DNA of 62,481 bases from Prochlorococcus sp. HOT208_60m_813I02 (GCA_002025865.1 MWOR01000153.1:1-62481), one strand, 5' to 3'; positions 28,281 through 38,458 are shown, counted from the first letter of the stretch. The notes: a model not told the origin generated them from the letters alone. Numbers and translations: made by a program.

Positions 28281-28937
28281 TTGGATAGATCATTTAATTA
28301 CATAATTTCGCCTGAGATATCTGAATTTAGAAGATTTTCCCCTAAATTAAAAATAGGTGTACTTGCTTCTGGGAAAGGAACAAACTTTCAGGAATTAATT
28401 GATCTCTCAGAAAAAGGAGAATTAGATATAGATATAAAAATTCTAATAACTAACAAAGATGATGCAGGATGTATAAAGAGAGCTGAAAGTAAAAAAATAC
28501 CTCACAAAATTATAAGAGGCAAAGACTTTCTGCAAAAGGAGGCATTTGAATTAGAAATTGTAAATTCTTTAATTCATTACGATGTTGAACTTGTGGTTAT
28601 GGCAGGCTGGATGAAAATTGTTACTCCTTTTTTTATTAATAAATTTAAGAATAAGATAATAAATATTCACCCTTCATTACTTCCCGCATATAAAGGTGGT
28701 TCTGCGATAAAGGACTCTATATTAAATGGTTCAAAAATAACTGGTTGCTCAGTACATTTTGTAGAAGAGGAGGTAGATAGTGGATCATTGATAATGCAAG
28801 CTGCATTGTCAATTAGAGATGATGATGATATTGAATCACTTTCCAAAAGGATACAAATGCTTGAGCATAAAATTTTACCTCACTCAATCTCTCAAGCTGG
28901 GTTTTTGATAAGAAGTAATTTTATGGAAAATTATTAG
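28281..28937 (+). CDS. purN: phosphoribosylglycinamide formyltransferase
   Basis: A 218-residue enzyme with a TTG start. No in-frame ATG lies upstream: an ATG at 28249 is in another frame and soon closes. LKIGVLASGKGTNFQELIDL is the phosphate-binding loop, IINIHPSLLPAYKGGSAIKD contains the catalytic Asn-His pair, and GCSVHFVEEEVDSGSLIMQ contains the catalytic Asp. It transfers formyl from 10-formyl-THF to GAR in purine synthesis. About 20 N-terminal residues precede the conserved core, so a start slightly further in is possible. Its 3' end overlaps argC, on the opposite strand, by 17 bases. Confidence 0.93.
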   Translation: MDRSFNYIISPEISEFRRFSPKLKIGVLASGKGTNFQELIDLSEKGELDIDIKILITNKDDAGCIKRAESKKIPHKIIRGKDFLQKEAFELEIVNSLIHYDVELVVMAGWMKIVTPFFINKFKNKIINIHPSLLPAYKGGSAIKDSILNGSKITGCSVHFVEEEVDSGSLIMQAALSIRDDDDIESLSKRIQMLEHKILPHSISQAGFLIRSNFMENY

Positions 28938-29976
28938 TTAAATCAAGACCTTCATCCATTGAAAATCCACTCATAAGATTTAAATTTTGAATTGCTTGCC
29001 CAGACTGACCTTTTAACAAATTATCAATTGCAGATAAAATAATAATCCTCCCATTTCGAATATCAACTTTAACAGAAAGGAAAATTTGGTTTGTATTTTT
29101 AACCCATTTTGTAGATGGGAATATATCTACAGGTAAGACCCTAATATTTTTGAAATTTCTATAATAATTATCCAAAAGAATTCTGCAATCATCAGAAGTT
29201 AATCCTGGATCTCTTAATCTCCCATATATAGTCGAATGCATACCCCTTGATATCGGAACCAAATGAGGAGTAAAGAGCAGTTCAATTTTATTTCCAGATA
29301 TTAAAGATGCTACTTGTTCGATCTCTGAGGTATGTCTATGGTTAATCAATCCATATGCTGATAGACCTTCTCCACATTCTGATAAAAGTAGCTTTTGGTT
29401 TGGTTCTCGACCACCACCAGAAGTCCCGCTTTTAGAATCAATTACTATACCTTCATTTTCTATAATTCCTTGAGAAAGATAAGGAGCTAATGGAATAAGA
29501 GCAGATGTTGGATAACATCCTGGACAGGCAATTAATCTTCCTTTTGAAATGGCTTCTTTATTTATTTCAGGAAGACCATAGACTGCCTCTTTGCATAAAT
29601 CATCGTCACTCCTTTTATAAATAGAAGCTTCTTTGGAATATACTTTTTTCCATTCGTCTAAGGACTTATATCTGTAATCAGCTGATAAATCAATTACTTT
29701 AACTCCTCTATCTAATAATTTTCTTGTCAATGTTGAAGATATTCCATTTGGTAAGCAAAGCAATGCTACATCTGAATTTTTTGAAATATTATCTACTGAA
29801 ATATCTTCTATATAAGGATCATTATCTAGATAAATAAAAGGGAAATTATCATTCCACTTTGATCCAGAGGTTTTATTACCTCCTAAAAATGAAATTTTGT
29901 ATTTTTTATTCTTCTTTAAAAGATTTATCGCTTGAATACCTCCGTAACCAGTAGCACCAACTATTGCAACATTCAT
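28921..29976 (-). CDS. argC: N-acetyl-gamma-glutamyl-phosphate reductase
   Basis: A 351-residue dehydrogenase. MNVAIVGATGYGGIQAINLL is the NADP-binding Rossmann start, and IACPGCYPTSALIPLAPYL carries the active-site Cys near residue 155. SKSGTSGGGREP, INHRHTSEIEQV and TPHLVPISRGMHSTIYGRL are the other family blocks. It catalyses the third step of arginine synthesis. Length is standard. It is divergent from ribBA and convergent, with overlap, with purN. Confidence 0.96.
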   Translation of the reverse strand: MNVAIVGATGYGGIQAINLLKKNKKYKISFLGGNKTSGSKWNDNFPFIYLDNDPYIEDISVDNISKNSDVALLCLPNGISSTLTRKLLDRGVKVIDLSADYRYKSLDEWKKVYSKEASIYKRSDDDLCKEAVYGLPEINKEAISKGRLIACPGCYPTSALIPLAPYLSQGIIENEGIVIDSKSGTSGGGREPNQKLLLSECGEGLSAYGLINHRHTSEIEQVASLISGNKIELLFTPHLVPISRGMHSTIYGRLRDPGLTSDDCRILLDNYYRNFKNIRVLPVDIFPSTKWVKNTNQIFLSVKVDIRNGRIIILSAIDNLLKGQSGQAIQNLNLMSGFSMDEGLDLTNNFP

Positions 29977-30064
29977 TTCTTTGAATTGGCAGACTTTGAG
30001 ATAGGATTATAAAGTGTTGAATTAAAGGTAACTAAAACACTATTTTTCTATATTGATAGGAATA

Positions 30065-31789
30065 ATGAAAGAAACAAGTCCCAAATCAAATAATGGAACA
30101 ATTTTGGATATAAATGAATCTTTTAAAATTGAATTTGATCCTATCAGCGATGCGTTGGCAGCGATAAGAAATGGTGAATGCATAATTGTTGTAGATGATG
30201 AAAGAAGAGAAAATGAAGGAGATTTAATATGTGCGGCGCAGTTTGCAACTCCACAGCAAATTAATTTTATGGCTACTGAGGGACGTGGCCTTATATGCCT
30301 AGCTATGCAAGGTGAAAAGCTTGACTCTTTAGATTTACCATTAATGGTAGATAGAAATACAGATGAAAATCAAACAGCTTTTACGATATCAATTGATGCT
30401 GGCCCTGAGAATAATGTTACAACTGGAATTTCCGCCGAAGACAGGGCAAAGACAATTCAAGTTGCAATAAACCCAAATACAAAACCTGATGATTTAAGAA
30501 GGCCAGGGCATATTTTTCCATTAAGAGCAAAGAAAGGTGGAGTATTAAAAAGGGCAGGGCATACCGAAGCGGCAGTAGATATTGCGGCAATGTCAGGTCT
30601 TTATCCCGCTGGAGTAATTTGTGAAATACAAAATCCTGACGGTTCCATGTCAAGACTTCCACAACTTAAAGAGTATGCGAAACAATGGGGAATGAAATTA
30701 ATTTCTATAGCTGATTTAATAAGTTATCGGTTTCAAACTGAGAGATTTGTATTTAGGAAATCTGATGCAGTTCTTCCAAGTATTTTTGGTAATTTCAAAG
30801 CTTATGGATATGTTAATGAACTTGATGGTTCAGAGCACGTTGCACTAGTTAAACAAAAATCATCAAATTTAAGCGAACCTGTACTTGTAAGAATGCATTC
30901 AGAGTGCTTAACTGGCGATGCTTTTGGATCATTACGTTGTGATTGTAGACCCCAGTTAGAGGCGGCTTTATCAAGGATAGAAAAGGAGGAAGAGGGGGTT
31001 GTTGTTTACTTGAGACAAGAAGGTAGAGGTATTGGTCTAATAAATAAATTAAAAGCATATAGCTTACAGGATGGTGGATTAGATACTGTTGAAGCTAATG
31101 AAAAATTAGGTTTTCCAGCCGATCTTAGAAATTATGGAGTTGGAGCACAGATATTAACCGATCTAGGGATAAAAAAATTAAAATTACTTACAAACAACCC
31201 TAGAAAGATTGCTGGATTAGGTGGTTATGGAATAGAGGTTATTGAGAGAGTTCCATTAGTAATTTGTCCAAACGATAATAATGCAGAATATTTGAGTGTA
31301 AAAAAAACGAAATTAGGCCACATGATTGATGAAGATAATTCAAATTCCAGTAATATCGATCCATTTATTTCAATTTTTCTTGACGGAGAATATAAATCTA
31401 TTGATCTAGTTCCAATAAAAAATAACGTTATTAAATTCTGTAATGAAAATAACATCAATATTAAACTAGAGAGTACACCAAGATTATTGGCTTTTTGGAA
31501 TCGACCAAAATTAGTATGGCGAATTTTGCATGATCAGGATAGAACCAATTCCAACATTACTGATGAAGAAATAAAAAATATAGAATTATTTATTCAGTTT
31601 TTATCCAATTATCAAAATAGTACAAAGATTGGAATTATTGTTTCTAGAAATATTGAACAGGCATTACACCCAAAAAATAGCATCAAATTAATCCATACTA
31701 AATTTACTATTAATAATGAATTATTATATTCATCTACAAGAAAATTTAATCTAGATAAAGAGACATTTAGTATTGTTTTTGAAGGCTAA
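30065..31789 (+). CDS. ribBA: bifunctional 3,4-DHBP synthase / GTP cyclohydrolase II
   Basis: A 574-residue fusion that supplies both branches of riboflavin synthesis. The RibB half has [20 protein letters not shown] at about 45 and [20 protein letters not shown]. The RibA half has [20 protein letters not shown] (zinc cysteines) and [20 protein letters not shown]. About 140 C-terminal residues beyond RibA form an extension without a recognisable motif, seen in picocyanobacterial RibBA. An in-frame TTG at 30053 would add four residues; the ATG at 30065 is preferred. Confidence 0.95.
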   Translation: MKETSPKSNNGTILDINESFKIEFDPISDALAAIRNGECIIVVDDERRENEGDLICAAQFATPQQINFMATEGRGLICLAMQGEKLDSLDLPLMVDRNTDENQTAFTISIDAGPENNVTTGISAEDRAKTIQVAINPNTKPDDLRRPGHIFPLRAKKGGVLKRAGHTEAAVDIAAMSGLYPAGVICEIQNPDGSMSRLPQLKEYAKQWGMKLISIADLISYRFQTERFVFRKSDAVLPSIFGNFKAYGYVNELDGSEHVALVKQKSSNLSEPVLVRMHSECLTGDAFGSLRCDCRPQLEAALSRIEKEEEGVVVYLRQEGRGIGLINKLKAYSLQDGGLDTVEANEKLGFPADLRNYGVGAQILTDLGIKKLKLLTNNPRKIAGLGGYGIEVIERVPLVICPNDNNAEYLSVKKTKLGHMIDEDNSNSSNIDPFISIFLDGEYKSIDLVPIKNNVIKFCNENNINIKLESTPRLLAFWNRPKLVWRILHDQDRTNSNITDEEIKNIELFIQFLSNYQNSTKIGIIVSRNIEQALHPKNSIKLIHTKFTINNELLYSSTRKFNLDKETFSIVFEG

Positions 31790-31793
31790 ATTA

Positions 31794-32231
31794 CTATTTT
31801 AAAGTTGCCTTTAAAATTTTTGACCCATTAGTAAGCTTTAGCACTACATCCATATCATCAGTCTTACCAAAAACAGTATGAACCCCATCGAGATGAGGCT
31901 GTGGTTCATAAACTATGAAAAACTGACTTCCACCTGTATCCTTTCCTGCATGAGCCATTGAAAGTGAACCTTTTAGGTGTTTATTGGAATTAATTTCACA
32001 TTTTATATTATATCCAGGCCCACCAGTTCCAGGCATACCTGATGCTCCATCACGAGTATTTGGACATCCACCCTGAGCCATAAATCCAGGAATCACTCTA
32101 TGAAATGCTAGACCATCATAAAAACCATCACTAATTAGGCTCGTGAAGTTTTTAACTGTATTAGGTGCATCGTCAGAGAAAAATTCAATATTAATGTTCC
32201 CAACTTCTGTTTCAAATAATGCAGTTGTCAT
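31794..32231 (-). CDS. cyclophilin-type peptidyl-prolyl isomerase
   Basis: A 145-residue single-domain cyclophilin. It includes [20 protein letters not shown] (catalytic Arg), [20 protein letters not shown] (substrate-binding Gln/Phe) and [19 protein letters not shown]. There is no signal peptide, so it acts in the cytoplasm, where it accelerates proline isomerisation during folding. It follows the DUF3110, dnaJ3 and dnaK3 genes on the same strand, suggesting a protein-folding cluster. Its stop is 4 bases from the stop of convergent ribBA. Confidence 0.95.
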   Translation of the reverse strand: MTTALFETEVGNINIEFFSDDAPNTVKNFTSLISDGFYDGLAFHRVIPGFMAQGGCPNTRDGASGMPGTGGPGYNIKCEINSNKHLKGSLSMAHAGKDTGGSQFFIVYEPQPHLDGVHTVFGKTDDMDVVLKLTNGSKILKATLK

Positions 32232-32268
32232 GTTTTATTTGTTTAGTAATTAATAAATATTTTAGTGG

Positions 32269-32652
32269 CTAAAGCAACTTTTCAAGGTTTTCCTTAATAG
32301 TGTTTATATCAATGCTATCTTTATTACTATTTTTGTCTTCCTCCCAATTTTCAACTTCTAAGTTTTTTTGGGGTGGTGAAATTAATAACCTATCTTCTGC
32401 GGTTTTAGGTACAAAATCTTTTTCTACTAATTTGCATTCATAATCTAATTTAATGCAGAAATCCTTTATTTCTTCTATGTTGATCATTTCAACTGTTGGC
32501 TGAGGAAAATCTTGAGCTTCTAAGAGACCACAATATCTTGTTGCATCATCCTTATCTTCAAACATGAGAACAATGGTCCTTCCTTTAAGTTCTATTGAAT
32601 GAATTCCTTCCTTATGTGTTCCTGAATTGTATAAAAGAACAAATACGTTCAT
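32269..32652 (-). CDS. DUF3110 family protein
   Basis: A 127-residue soluble protein. The first 90 residues carry the DUF3110 pattern: MNVFVLLYNSGTHKEGIHSI, then RTIVLMFEDKDDATRYCGLL and EAQDFPQPTVEMINIEEI, with a C-terminal acidic tail. The family is restricted to cyanobacteria and plastids and has no assigned function. It lies 33 bases after dnaJ3 on the same strand; that placement suggests a link to the DnaK3/DnaJ3 chaperone pair, which is inference. Confidence 0.85.
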   Translation of the reverse strand: MNVFVLLYNSGTHKEGIHSIELKGRTIVLMFEDKDDATRYCGLLEAQDFPQPTVEMINIEEIKDFCIKLDYECKLVEKDFVPKTAEDRLLISPPQKNLEVENWEEDKNSNKDSIDINTIKENLEKLL

Positions 32653-32685
32653 AAATATCGTTTTTTCTATTTATATAATATTTGA

Positions 32686-33612
32686 TTAAGAATCAGGAAG
32701 TGATAATTCTTGTAATCTTGTATATAAAGCAATTTCTTCATCATTAATATCAGCAGGTATCACTACCAAGATTTCAACATATTGATCACCTACATTATCT
32801 TCGAAAGTTAAACCCCTGCCTTTTAAACGTAACATTCTTCCTGTAGATGATTTTGGTGGCACTTGAAGTGTGACATTTCCATCAAGGGTAGGAACCTCTA
32901 CTGCACAACCAAGAAGAGCATCATGAGGAAATAACTCTAATTTATATAAAACTCTTAAACCATCTATTCTTAGACCATTTTCCGTTTGAACTTTTAACTG
33001 TAGATAATGATCTTTACCTCCTCTTGCAATATTTTCAAGTCTTAATCTCCAGCCATCTCCAGCGAAAGGAGGCGTATCAACCTCTACTACAGTTTCATCT
33101 TCAAGCTCAATTAAAATTGAAGCTCCATTTAAGGCCTCATCAGGAGTTAATTCAATAACTGTTTCAATATCTTGGTGGAGTTTAACTGGTGGCGGCTCTT
33201 CTGGAGAAGTTGTAGGGTATTGAAAATTGTTAAATTCATCATTATTTGCATTTATCGATTCATCCTCAAATGGTTCATCATCATATTCCTCATAATTCTT
33301 TGGTGAGTATTCATATCCAAATAATGAATCAAGATAATCTTGAAAATCAGGAAAACCTGTCTTGAAATTATTATTTTCGTAATTATCCTTGATATTTTCA
33401 TCCAAACTATTTTTTCTTACATTAGGGTTACGAAGATATTCGTATGCTTCGTTAATTAACTTAAATCTTTCTTCTGCATTAAGATCGTTTTTATTTAAAT
33501 CTGGATGCCATTTTCTTGCTTCTCTTCGAAAGGCCTTTTTAAGTTCTTTATCATCAAAGTCAGGGGATAAACCCAAAATCGACAAATAGTCTTTTTTAGA
33601 GGAAGTAGTCAT
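32686..33612 (-). CDS. dnaJ3: DnaJ-type co-chaperone (DnaJ3-like)
   Basis: A 308-residue J-protein. The J domain is at the N-terminus (DYLSILGLSPDFDDKELKKA; HPD in ARKWHPDLNKND at about 35). An acidic linker (EEYDDEPFEDES) follows, then the two C-terminal substrate-binding beta domains (LHQDIETVIELTPDEALNGA; KSSTGRMLRLKGRGLTFEDN). There is no zinc-finger domain, as in CbpA-type proteins. A longer frame reaches 33645, but MTTSSKKDYL at 33612 is the sensible start. It overlaps the end of dnaK3 by 17 bases, so the partner chaperones are probably co-translated. Confidence 0.9.
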   Translation of the reverse strand: MTTSSKKDYLSILGLSPDFDDKELKKAFRREARKWHPDLNKNDLNAEERFKLINEAYEYLRNPNVRKNSLDENIKDNYENNNFKTGFPDFQDYLDSLFGYEYSPKNYEEYDDEPFEDESINANNDEFNNFQYPTTSPEEPPPVKLHQDIETVIELTPDEALNGASILIELEDETVVEVDTPPFAGDGWRLRLENIARGGKDHYLQLKVQTENGLRIDGLRVLYKLELFPHDALLGCAVEVPTLDGNVTLQVPPKSSTGRMLRLKGRGLTFEDNVGDQYVEILVVIPADINDEEIALYTRLQELSLPDS

Positions 33613-35593
33613 TGTCCCATGGATCATCATCCCTAGAATTACCATACCTCGAATTTCTATAATTTCTATTCATTTGATTATCCCAAGGATCATCATCCCA
33701 ATAATCATCTGAAAAGAGTTCATCCTTTAATGATCCAAATGTATTTTTAATGCCCTGGAGGGGATTATTATCAGTTTTCTTTTCTGCCGCAAATTTTCTG
33801 TTTAAACCGAATAATGCTTCTTGTAGGGCACTTACTGAAATTTCTAATTCTTGAGGATCATCGTCATCTATATACTCTTCAACATCTTGAATGGCTAATT
33901 CAACAGCTCGTTGTTGCCTTTCGGCACCATAAGGACCAAATTCTAATGAAGCATCCCTAAGTCTTCTCTCAGCTTGAGCAATAAGAGTTAAAGCACTATT
34001 TTTTCTATCAATTACAGATCTTCTCTTCCTGTCTTCATTAGCTTTTGCTTTGGCTTCTTCAATTATTGAATTTATTTCTTGTTCATTTAAATTAGAACCA
34101 CCAGAGATTGTAACTGTTTGCTTTCTTCCAGTTGTTCTATCAGTTGCACTTACCTCTAAAAGACCATTAGCATCAATATCAAAAGCTACCTGGACTTGTG
34201 GTATCCCTCTTGGAGCTGGAGGTATTCCTGAAAGTCTAAATTTACCAAGTGATTTATTTTCAGAGGCTAAAGGCCTTTCTCCCTGCCGTACTTGAACAAC
34301 AACTGATGATTGATTAGCTTCGGAAGTACTAAAAACATCAGATTGTCTAACTGGTATTGGCGTATTACGAGGAATGAGTACCTTCATAAGACCACCAATA
34401 GTTTCTAAACCTAAAGATAAGGGAGTAACGTCATTTAGAAGTAAATCTTGTAAATCACCACTAATAATTCCAGATTGTATTGCAGCTCCAACTGCTACGA
34501 CTTCATCAGGATTAACAGATTGACAAGGATCATTTGGTACAAGTGTTTTTACTAATTGTTGAACCATTGGAATTCTTGTGCTGCCTCCGACAAGAACTAC
34601 CTCATCTATATCTTCTGCGTTCCATCCAGAATCATCTAATGCTATTTGCACAGGCTCAAATAATCTATCTAGAAGATCTTGAGATAATGATTCAAATATT
34701 TTTCTATCTAAGATTTCTTCAATATGTAATGGACCCTCTTTACTAGTGGTGATAAAAGGTAAGGATATTTTTGTTTTTTGCAATCCAGATAATTCACATT
34801 TAGCTTTTTCAGCAGCCTCAGTTAATCTCTGCAAAGCTTGCCTATCCCTTCTTAGATCAATATCATGTTTAGCAAGAAATTTTTCTGCAAGCCAATCAAC
34901 TATTTTTGAATCAAAATTGTTCCCTCCTAGCTGTGTATCACCACAAGTGGCTTTAACATCAAATACACCATTTGAAATTTTTAATAAAGAGACGTCAAAT
35001 GTTCCTCCCCCTAAATCAAAAACCAAAACATTATTAGAAGAACTTTTTTCAAAACCATAAGCTAAAGCTGCTGCTGTAGGTTCATTTAGGATTCTATCTA
35101 CTTTTATACCAGCCAATATTGCAGAATCCTTTGTAGCTTGCCTTTGAGATTCATTGAAATAGGCAGGGACTGTAATAACAGCAGAGTCAACAGTATCTCC
35201 AAGATATGTTTCAGCATCATTAATTAATTTTCTAATTAATGAGCTAACTAATTCTTCTGGTGCATACTCTCTTTCTGTATTTGGACTAAGAACTCTAACG
35301 CTTCCAGTTTTATTAGCCTTTACATTGTAAGGAACAGAAATACTATTCTCATCTAATTCATCCCAGTCACTGCCAATAAATCTTTTTAGGTTATAAAATG
35401 TATTCTTAGGATTTAGAACAAGTTGTCTTCTTGCTTGATCTCCTATTACTATTTCTTTGTCTTTTGTAAACCCAACTATTGAAGGTGTAGTTCTAGAACC
35501 TTCAGAATTGGCAATAACAATTGGACGACCAGCTTCTATAACTCCGACAACAGAGTTAGTAGTACCCAAATCAATTCCAACTATTTTCCCCAT
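33596..35593 (-). CDS. dnaK3: Hsp70 chaperone DnaK3
   Basis: A 665-residue Hsp70. The ATPase motifs are complete: VGIDLGTTNSVVGVIEAG, VFDLGGGTFDVSLLKISNG and VVLVGGSTRIPMVQQLVKTL. The substrate-binding domain (NDVTPLSLGLETIGGLMKVL) and helical lid follow. The C-terminus is unusual: after the lid it ends in a charged, Asn/Tyr/Arg-rich tail with DDDPWDN twice and a DYFL end, instead of the acidic EEV-type tail of standard DnaK. Cyanobacteria have several DnaKs; the adjacent dnaJ gene and divergent tail match DnaK3, which in other cyanobacteria is membrane-associated. That localisation is known from relatives and not shown here. Confidence 0.92.
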   Translation of the reverse strand: MGKIVGIDLGTTNSVVGVIEAGRPIVIANSEGSRTTPSIVGFTKDKEIVIGDQARRQLVLNPKNTFYNLKRFIGSDWDELDENSISVPYNVKANKTGSVRVLSPNTEREYAPEELVSSLIRKLINDAETYLGDTVDSAVITVPAYFNESQRQATKDSAILAGIKVDRILNEPTAAALAYGFEKSSSNNVLVFDLGGGTFDVSLLKISNGVFDVKATCGDTQLGGNNFDSKIVDWLAEKFLAKHDIDLRRDRQALQRLTEAAEKAKCELSGLQKTKISLPFITTSKEGPLHIEEILDRKIFESLSQDLLDRLFEPVQIALDDSGWNAEDIDEVVLVGGSTRIPMVQQLVKTLVPNDPCQSVNPDEVVAVGAAIQSGIISGDLQDLLLNDVTPLSLGLETIGGLMKVLIPRNTPIPVRQSDVFSTSEANQSSVVVQVRQGERPLASENKSLGKFRLSGIPPAPRGIPQVQVAFDIDANGLLEVSATDRTTGRKQTVTISGGSNLNEQEINSIIEEAKAKANEDRKRRSVIDRKNSALTLIAQAERRLRDASLEFGPYGAERQQRAVELAIQDVEEYIDDDDPQELEISVSALQEALFGLNRKFAAEKKTDNNPLQGIKNTFGSLKDELFSDDYWDDDPWDNQMNRNYRNSRYGNSRDDDPWDNDYFL

Positions 35594-35805
35594 GAATTAA
35601 GATCGCTAAATTAAAGCAAAATTACTAATAATTTAATTAATTTTTGTCTTAGATATCTACATATAATAGTAAAAATCAAATATTTTCAACTTAATTTAAA
35701 TAAATAAGATTATTTATAACTTGTCAAAAAGATTACCACCTATTTTAAAAGATATTTTAAAGACAAAGATGTTGATGTATTTAACCAAAATAAACTAATA
35801 TAAAA

Positions 35806-35892
35806 CGGAGAGAGAGGGATTCGAACCCTCGATAAAGTTGCCCCTATACAGCATTTCCAGTGCTGCGCCTTCAACCACTCGGCCACCTCTCC
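35806..35892 (-). tRNA. tRNA-Ser (GGA)
   Basis: An 87-base serine tRNA read on the reverse strand. The 5' acceptor arm GGAGAGG pairs with TCTCTCC near the 3' end, followed by discriminator G; CCA is not encoded. The D-arm GGCCGAGTGGTTGAAGGC, an anticodon loop CTGGAAA (anticodon GGA, + strand 35856-35858), a long class II variable arm and a T-arm with GGTTCGAATCC are all visible. It reads UCC/UCU codons. Confidence 0.95.
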
Positions 35893-35941
35893 CAAGAAAA
35901 CCATTTTAACCCTTGATCATCCCATATTAGAGGAAAGTTAT

Positions 35942-36316
35942 TTGAAAAAGACTTTCACAGTCACGATTAAAAATAAAGAAACCGGAAAGGTCTACCAAGA
36001 GCAGGTTAATAGTGATGATTACATACTTAAGGAATTTGAAAAGAAAGGATTCAAACTTGCATTTTCATGTAGAAATGGTTGCTGTACAAGTTGTGCAGTT
36101 AAAATTAAGTCTGGCACCTTACAACAACCTGAAGCCATGGGTGTATCTCAGGCTTTAAAAGACAAAGGTTATGCACTTCTTTGTGTCGCTAAAGCAACTT
36201 CAGATCTTGAGCTAGAAACTACATATGAAGATGAAGTTTACGATTTACAATTTGGACAATACTTTGGGAGGGGAAACACAAGAGTTGCACCACCTTGGGA
36301 ATTTGAGGAAGATTAA
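35942..36316 (+). CDS. 2Fe-2S ferredoxin
   Basis: A 124-residue plant-type ferredoxin. The cluster ligands are in FSCRNGCCTSCAVKI (CX4CX2C) and a fourth Cys near residue 80 (ALLCVAKATSDLELET). The start is TTG, preceded by AGGAAAG about 6 bases upstream, a good ribosome binding site. A C-terminal extension of about 25 residues (YFGRGNTRVAPPWEFEED) exceeds photosynthetic PetF, so this is a secondary ferredoxin rather than the main photosystem I acceptor. It likely donates electrons to soluble enzymes. The IMPase-like gene follows 5 bases later on the same strand. Confidence 0.92.
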   Translation: MKKTFTVTIKNKETGKVYQEQVNSDDYILKEFEKKGFKLAFSCRNGCCTSCAVKIKSGTLQQPEAMGVSQALKDKGYALLCVAKATSDLELETTYEDEVYDLQFGQYFGRGNTRVAPPWEFEED

Positions 36317-36321
36317 CTATC

Positions 36322-37170
36322 ATGTTTGAATTATGTGAAATAGAGGAACTTGCAAATCAAGTTAACTTATCCATTTTGTATGAAATAGCAAAGAATTCCG
36401 CTCAAATTGGTAATGAAATTTTAAAAGTTAATTACAATAAAATTCAAAAAATATCATCAAAGGGTAGGAAGGGTGATCTAGTTACCAATGTAGATTTAGA
36501 AGTTGAAAATAAAATAAAAGAATATTTATTAGAACAGACACCAAACGTATCTATTAATGCAGAGGAATCTGGTAAATTAACCAAATCTTCGGATTTAACG
36601 TGGTGTATAGACCCATTAGACGGTACAACAAATTATTCCCATGGATATCCTTTTTTTGGGACTTCTATAGGTCTTGTATATAAAAATAAGCCAATTATAG
36701 GCGCTATTTCAGTACCTTATCTAAATGAACTATATTCAGCCTGTATAGGTTTAGGCTCATTCTGCAATGATAGTGAACTTAAAGTATCGAATCCCTCTAA
36801 TCTATCTGATAGTCTTCTTGTAACAGGCTTCTCTTATGACAGATTTGAGACAGAGGATAATAATTATGCTGAATTTTGTTACTTAACACATAAAACTAGA
36901 GGTGTTAGAAGAGGAGGTGCAGCAGCAGTTGATCTAGCATTTGTTGCGGCAGGTAAGGTAGATGGATATTGGGAAAGAGGATTGGAGGTTTGGGACCTGG
37001 CGGCCGGTGCTATTATTGTTAAAGAGGCTGGTGGTATTATTTCTGATTATCCATCAGGTGAATTTAATTTAAGTTCAGGAAGAATTTTAGCTTGTTCTCC
37101 CAGCCTTGAGAATGAATTAAAAAATGAACTAGATAAAGTCTCTCCATTTAAAAAAAATCTCTATACCTAA
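36322..37170 (+). CDS. inositol monophosphatase family protein
   Basis: A 282-residue Mg2+/Li+-dependent phosphatase. INAEESGKL, WCIDPLDGTTNYSHGYPFFG and RGVRRGGAAAVDLAFVAAGK are visible, and ERGLEVWDLAAGAIIVKEAG carries the C-terminal WDxAAG signature. Members dephosphorylate inositol-1-phosphate or related sugar/nucleotide phosphates (SuhB-like); the true substrate is undetermined. It follows the ferredoxin gene by 5 bases and precedes hisZ by 18 bases, giving a ferredoxin/IMPase/hisZ run. Confidence 0.92.
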   Translation: MFELCEIEELANQVNLSILYEIAKNSAQIGNEILKVNYNKIQKISSKGRKGDLVTNVDLEVENKIKEYLLEQTPNVSINAEESGKLTKSSDLTWCIDPLDGTTNYSHGYPFFGTSIGLVYKNKPIIGAISVPYLNELYSACIGLGSFCNDSELKVSNPSNLSDSLLVTGFSYDRFETEDNNYAEFCYLTHKTRGVRRGGAAAVDLAFVAAGKVDGYWERGLEVWDLAAGAIIVKEAGGIISDYPSGEFNLSSGRILACSPSLENELKNELDKVSPFKKNLYT

Positions 37171-37188
37171 AATAAATTAAATATTAAA

Positions 37189-38340
37189 ATGACAGATATA
37201 AAGGAAATTAAATTAGTCGATGTAAAAAATAACTCAAACATCATAAATAATTTAAATAGTATTTATAAACTATGGGGATATGAAGAGGTTTCACCCTCAT
37301 TTATAAATACTTTAGAGACCATAAAAGGCCGTGGCGTTATTGACGAAAATCATGTTGTAGGAATAGTAAGTAATAATTCATTATGTCTTAGACCAGAAAT
37401 GACAACATCAATTGTTAAATTGTCATCTACTAGATTAATAAATAAGAAAAGACCTATAAGATTATTCACCAATGGAATGGTTTTTGATAAAAAACAAAAT
37501 AATAAAAATTCATTTAAGTTACAAGAAAAATTGCAGAGTGGAATTGAATTAATTGGATATGATACAAAATACCCAGAAATTGAAGTTATTAATATTTTGT
37601 TTGATTCAATCGATAATATTAATTTGAAAGATGGTTGTAATTTATTTCTATTAGTAAGCACCACAAAAATAATGGACTTGATACTGAACAAATATAAGAA
37701 TAATAATTTTGAAGAAATTAAGAAAAGTCTGGTTAATTTTGATCAAGATAATTTATCTAAATTAGGAATAGATGAAGATGATAAATATATTCTTAAAGAT
37801 CTTTTATTCACACGAGGAGAGCCAATTGCAATATTAGAAAAATTAAAAACTATATATGGTACCAGTAAAACACTAGATGACTTAAATTTTTTATTTGAAA
37901 CGTTATCAAAAATATCAAAAAAATATGGTGTTAAATTACAACTTGATCCCACTTTTCAACCTCACTTAAATTTATATGAAGGAATAGTTTTTCAACTAAT
38001 AGGGGATAATGGTAGAAATAAAAGCGTGATCGCAAGAGGTGGAAGATATGATGAATTAGTAAGATCATTTAGTCCTAATGAGAAAATATTTAATGGGATT
38101 GGATTTTCAATTTCAGTAGATGTTTTAAGAAATTTAATTAAGGAAGAAAAGACAGATAAAAAAAAGATTTTATTGATGTTTAAAGATTCATATTTGTTAG
38201 AAAAAGGTATGAATGAACAAAAAGTACAACAGAAAAAAGGAAATATTGCTGTCTTACATTTAAATCCATGTAATGACTTGGCTAAAGCCAATCAAATTAT
38301 GAAAGAAAATAATTGTAGTAATATTTTGTGGGTTAAATAA
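37189..38340 (+). CDS. hisZ: ATP phosphoribosyltransferase regulatory subunit
   Basis: A 383-residue HisRS-like paralogue. SIYKLWGYEEVSPSFINTLE, SLCLRPEMTTSIVKLSSTR (motif 2-like) and VIARGGRYDELVRSF (motif 3-like) are kept, while the C-terminal anticodon-binding domain of true HisRS is missing or very reduced. HisZ associates with short-form HisG to form the feedback-sensitive first enzyme of histidine synthesis. Confusion with a second HisRS is possible, but the length favours HisZ. Confidence 0.88.
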   Translation: MTDIKEIKLVDVKNNSNIINNLNSIYKLWGYEEVSPSFINTLETIKGRGVIDENHVVGIVSNNSLCLRPEMTTSIVKLSSTRLINKKRPIRLFTNGMVFDKKQNNKNSFKLQEKLQSGIELIGYDTKYPEIEVINILFDSIDNINLKDGCNLFLLVSTTKIMDLILNKYKNNNFEEIKKSLVNFDQDNLSKLGIDEDDKYILKDLLFTRGEPIAILEKLKTIYGTSKTLDDLNFLFETLSKISKKYGVKLQLDPTFQPHLNLYEGIVFQLIGDNGRNKSVIARGGRYDELVRSFSPNEKIFNGIGFSISVDVLRNLIKEEKTDKKKILLMFKDSYLLEKGMNEQKVQQKKGNIAVLHLNPCNDLAKANQIMKENNCSNILWVK

Positions 38341-38458
38341 AACCTTTAAAAAAATTTATTTATCTTTTAAATTCATATCTTGTTCGGACAATACTCCTAA
38401 TTAAACTTGATTAACTAGTTTTTACGAAATAAGATTTAATATGTTTGATTTTTTTTAA

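Noticed and set aside
30053..30064. TTG start for ribBA four codons upstream
   Set aside because: The in-frame ATG at 30065 is a better start and the four extra residues are not family-like.
33613..33645. Upstream start of dnaJ3
   Set aside because: The MTTSSKKDYL start places the J domain correctly; the extra residues are dnaK3 tail DNA in another frame.
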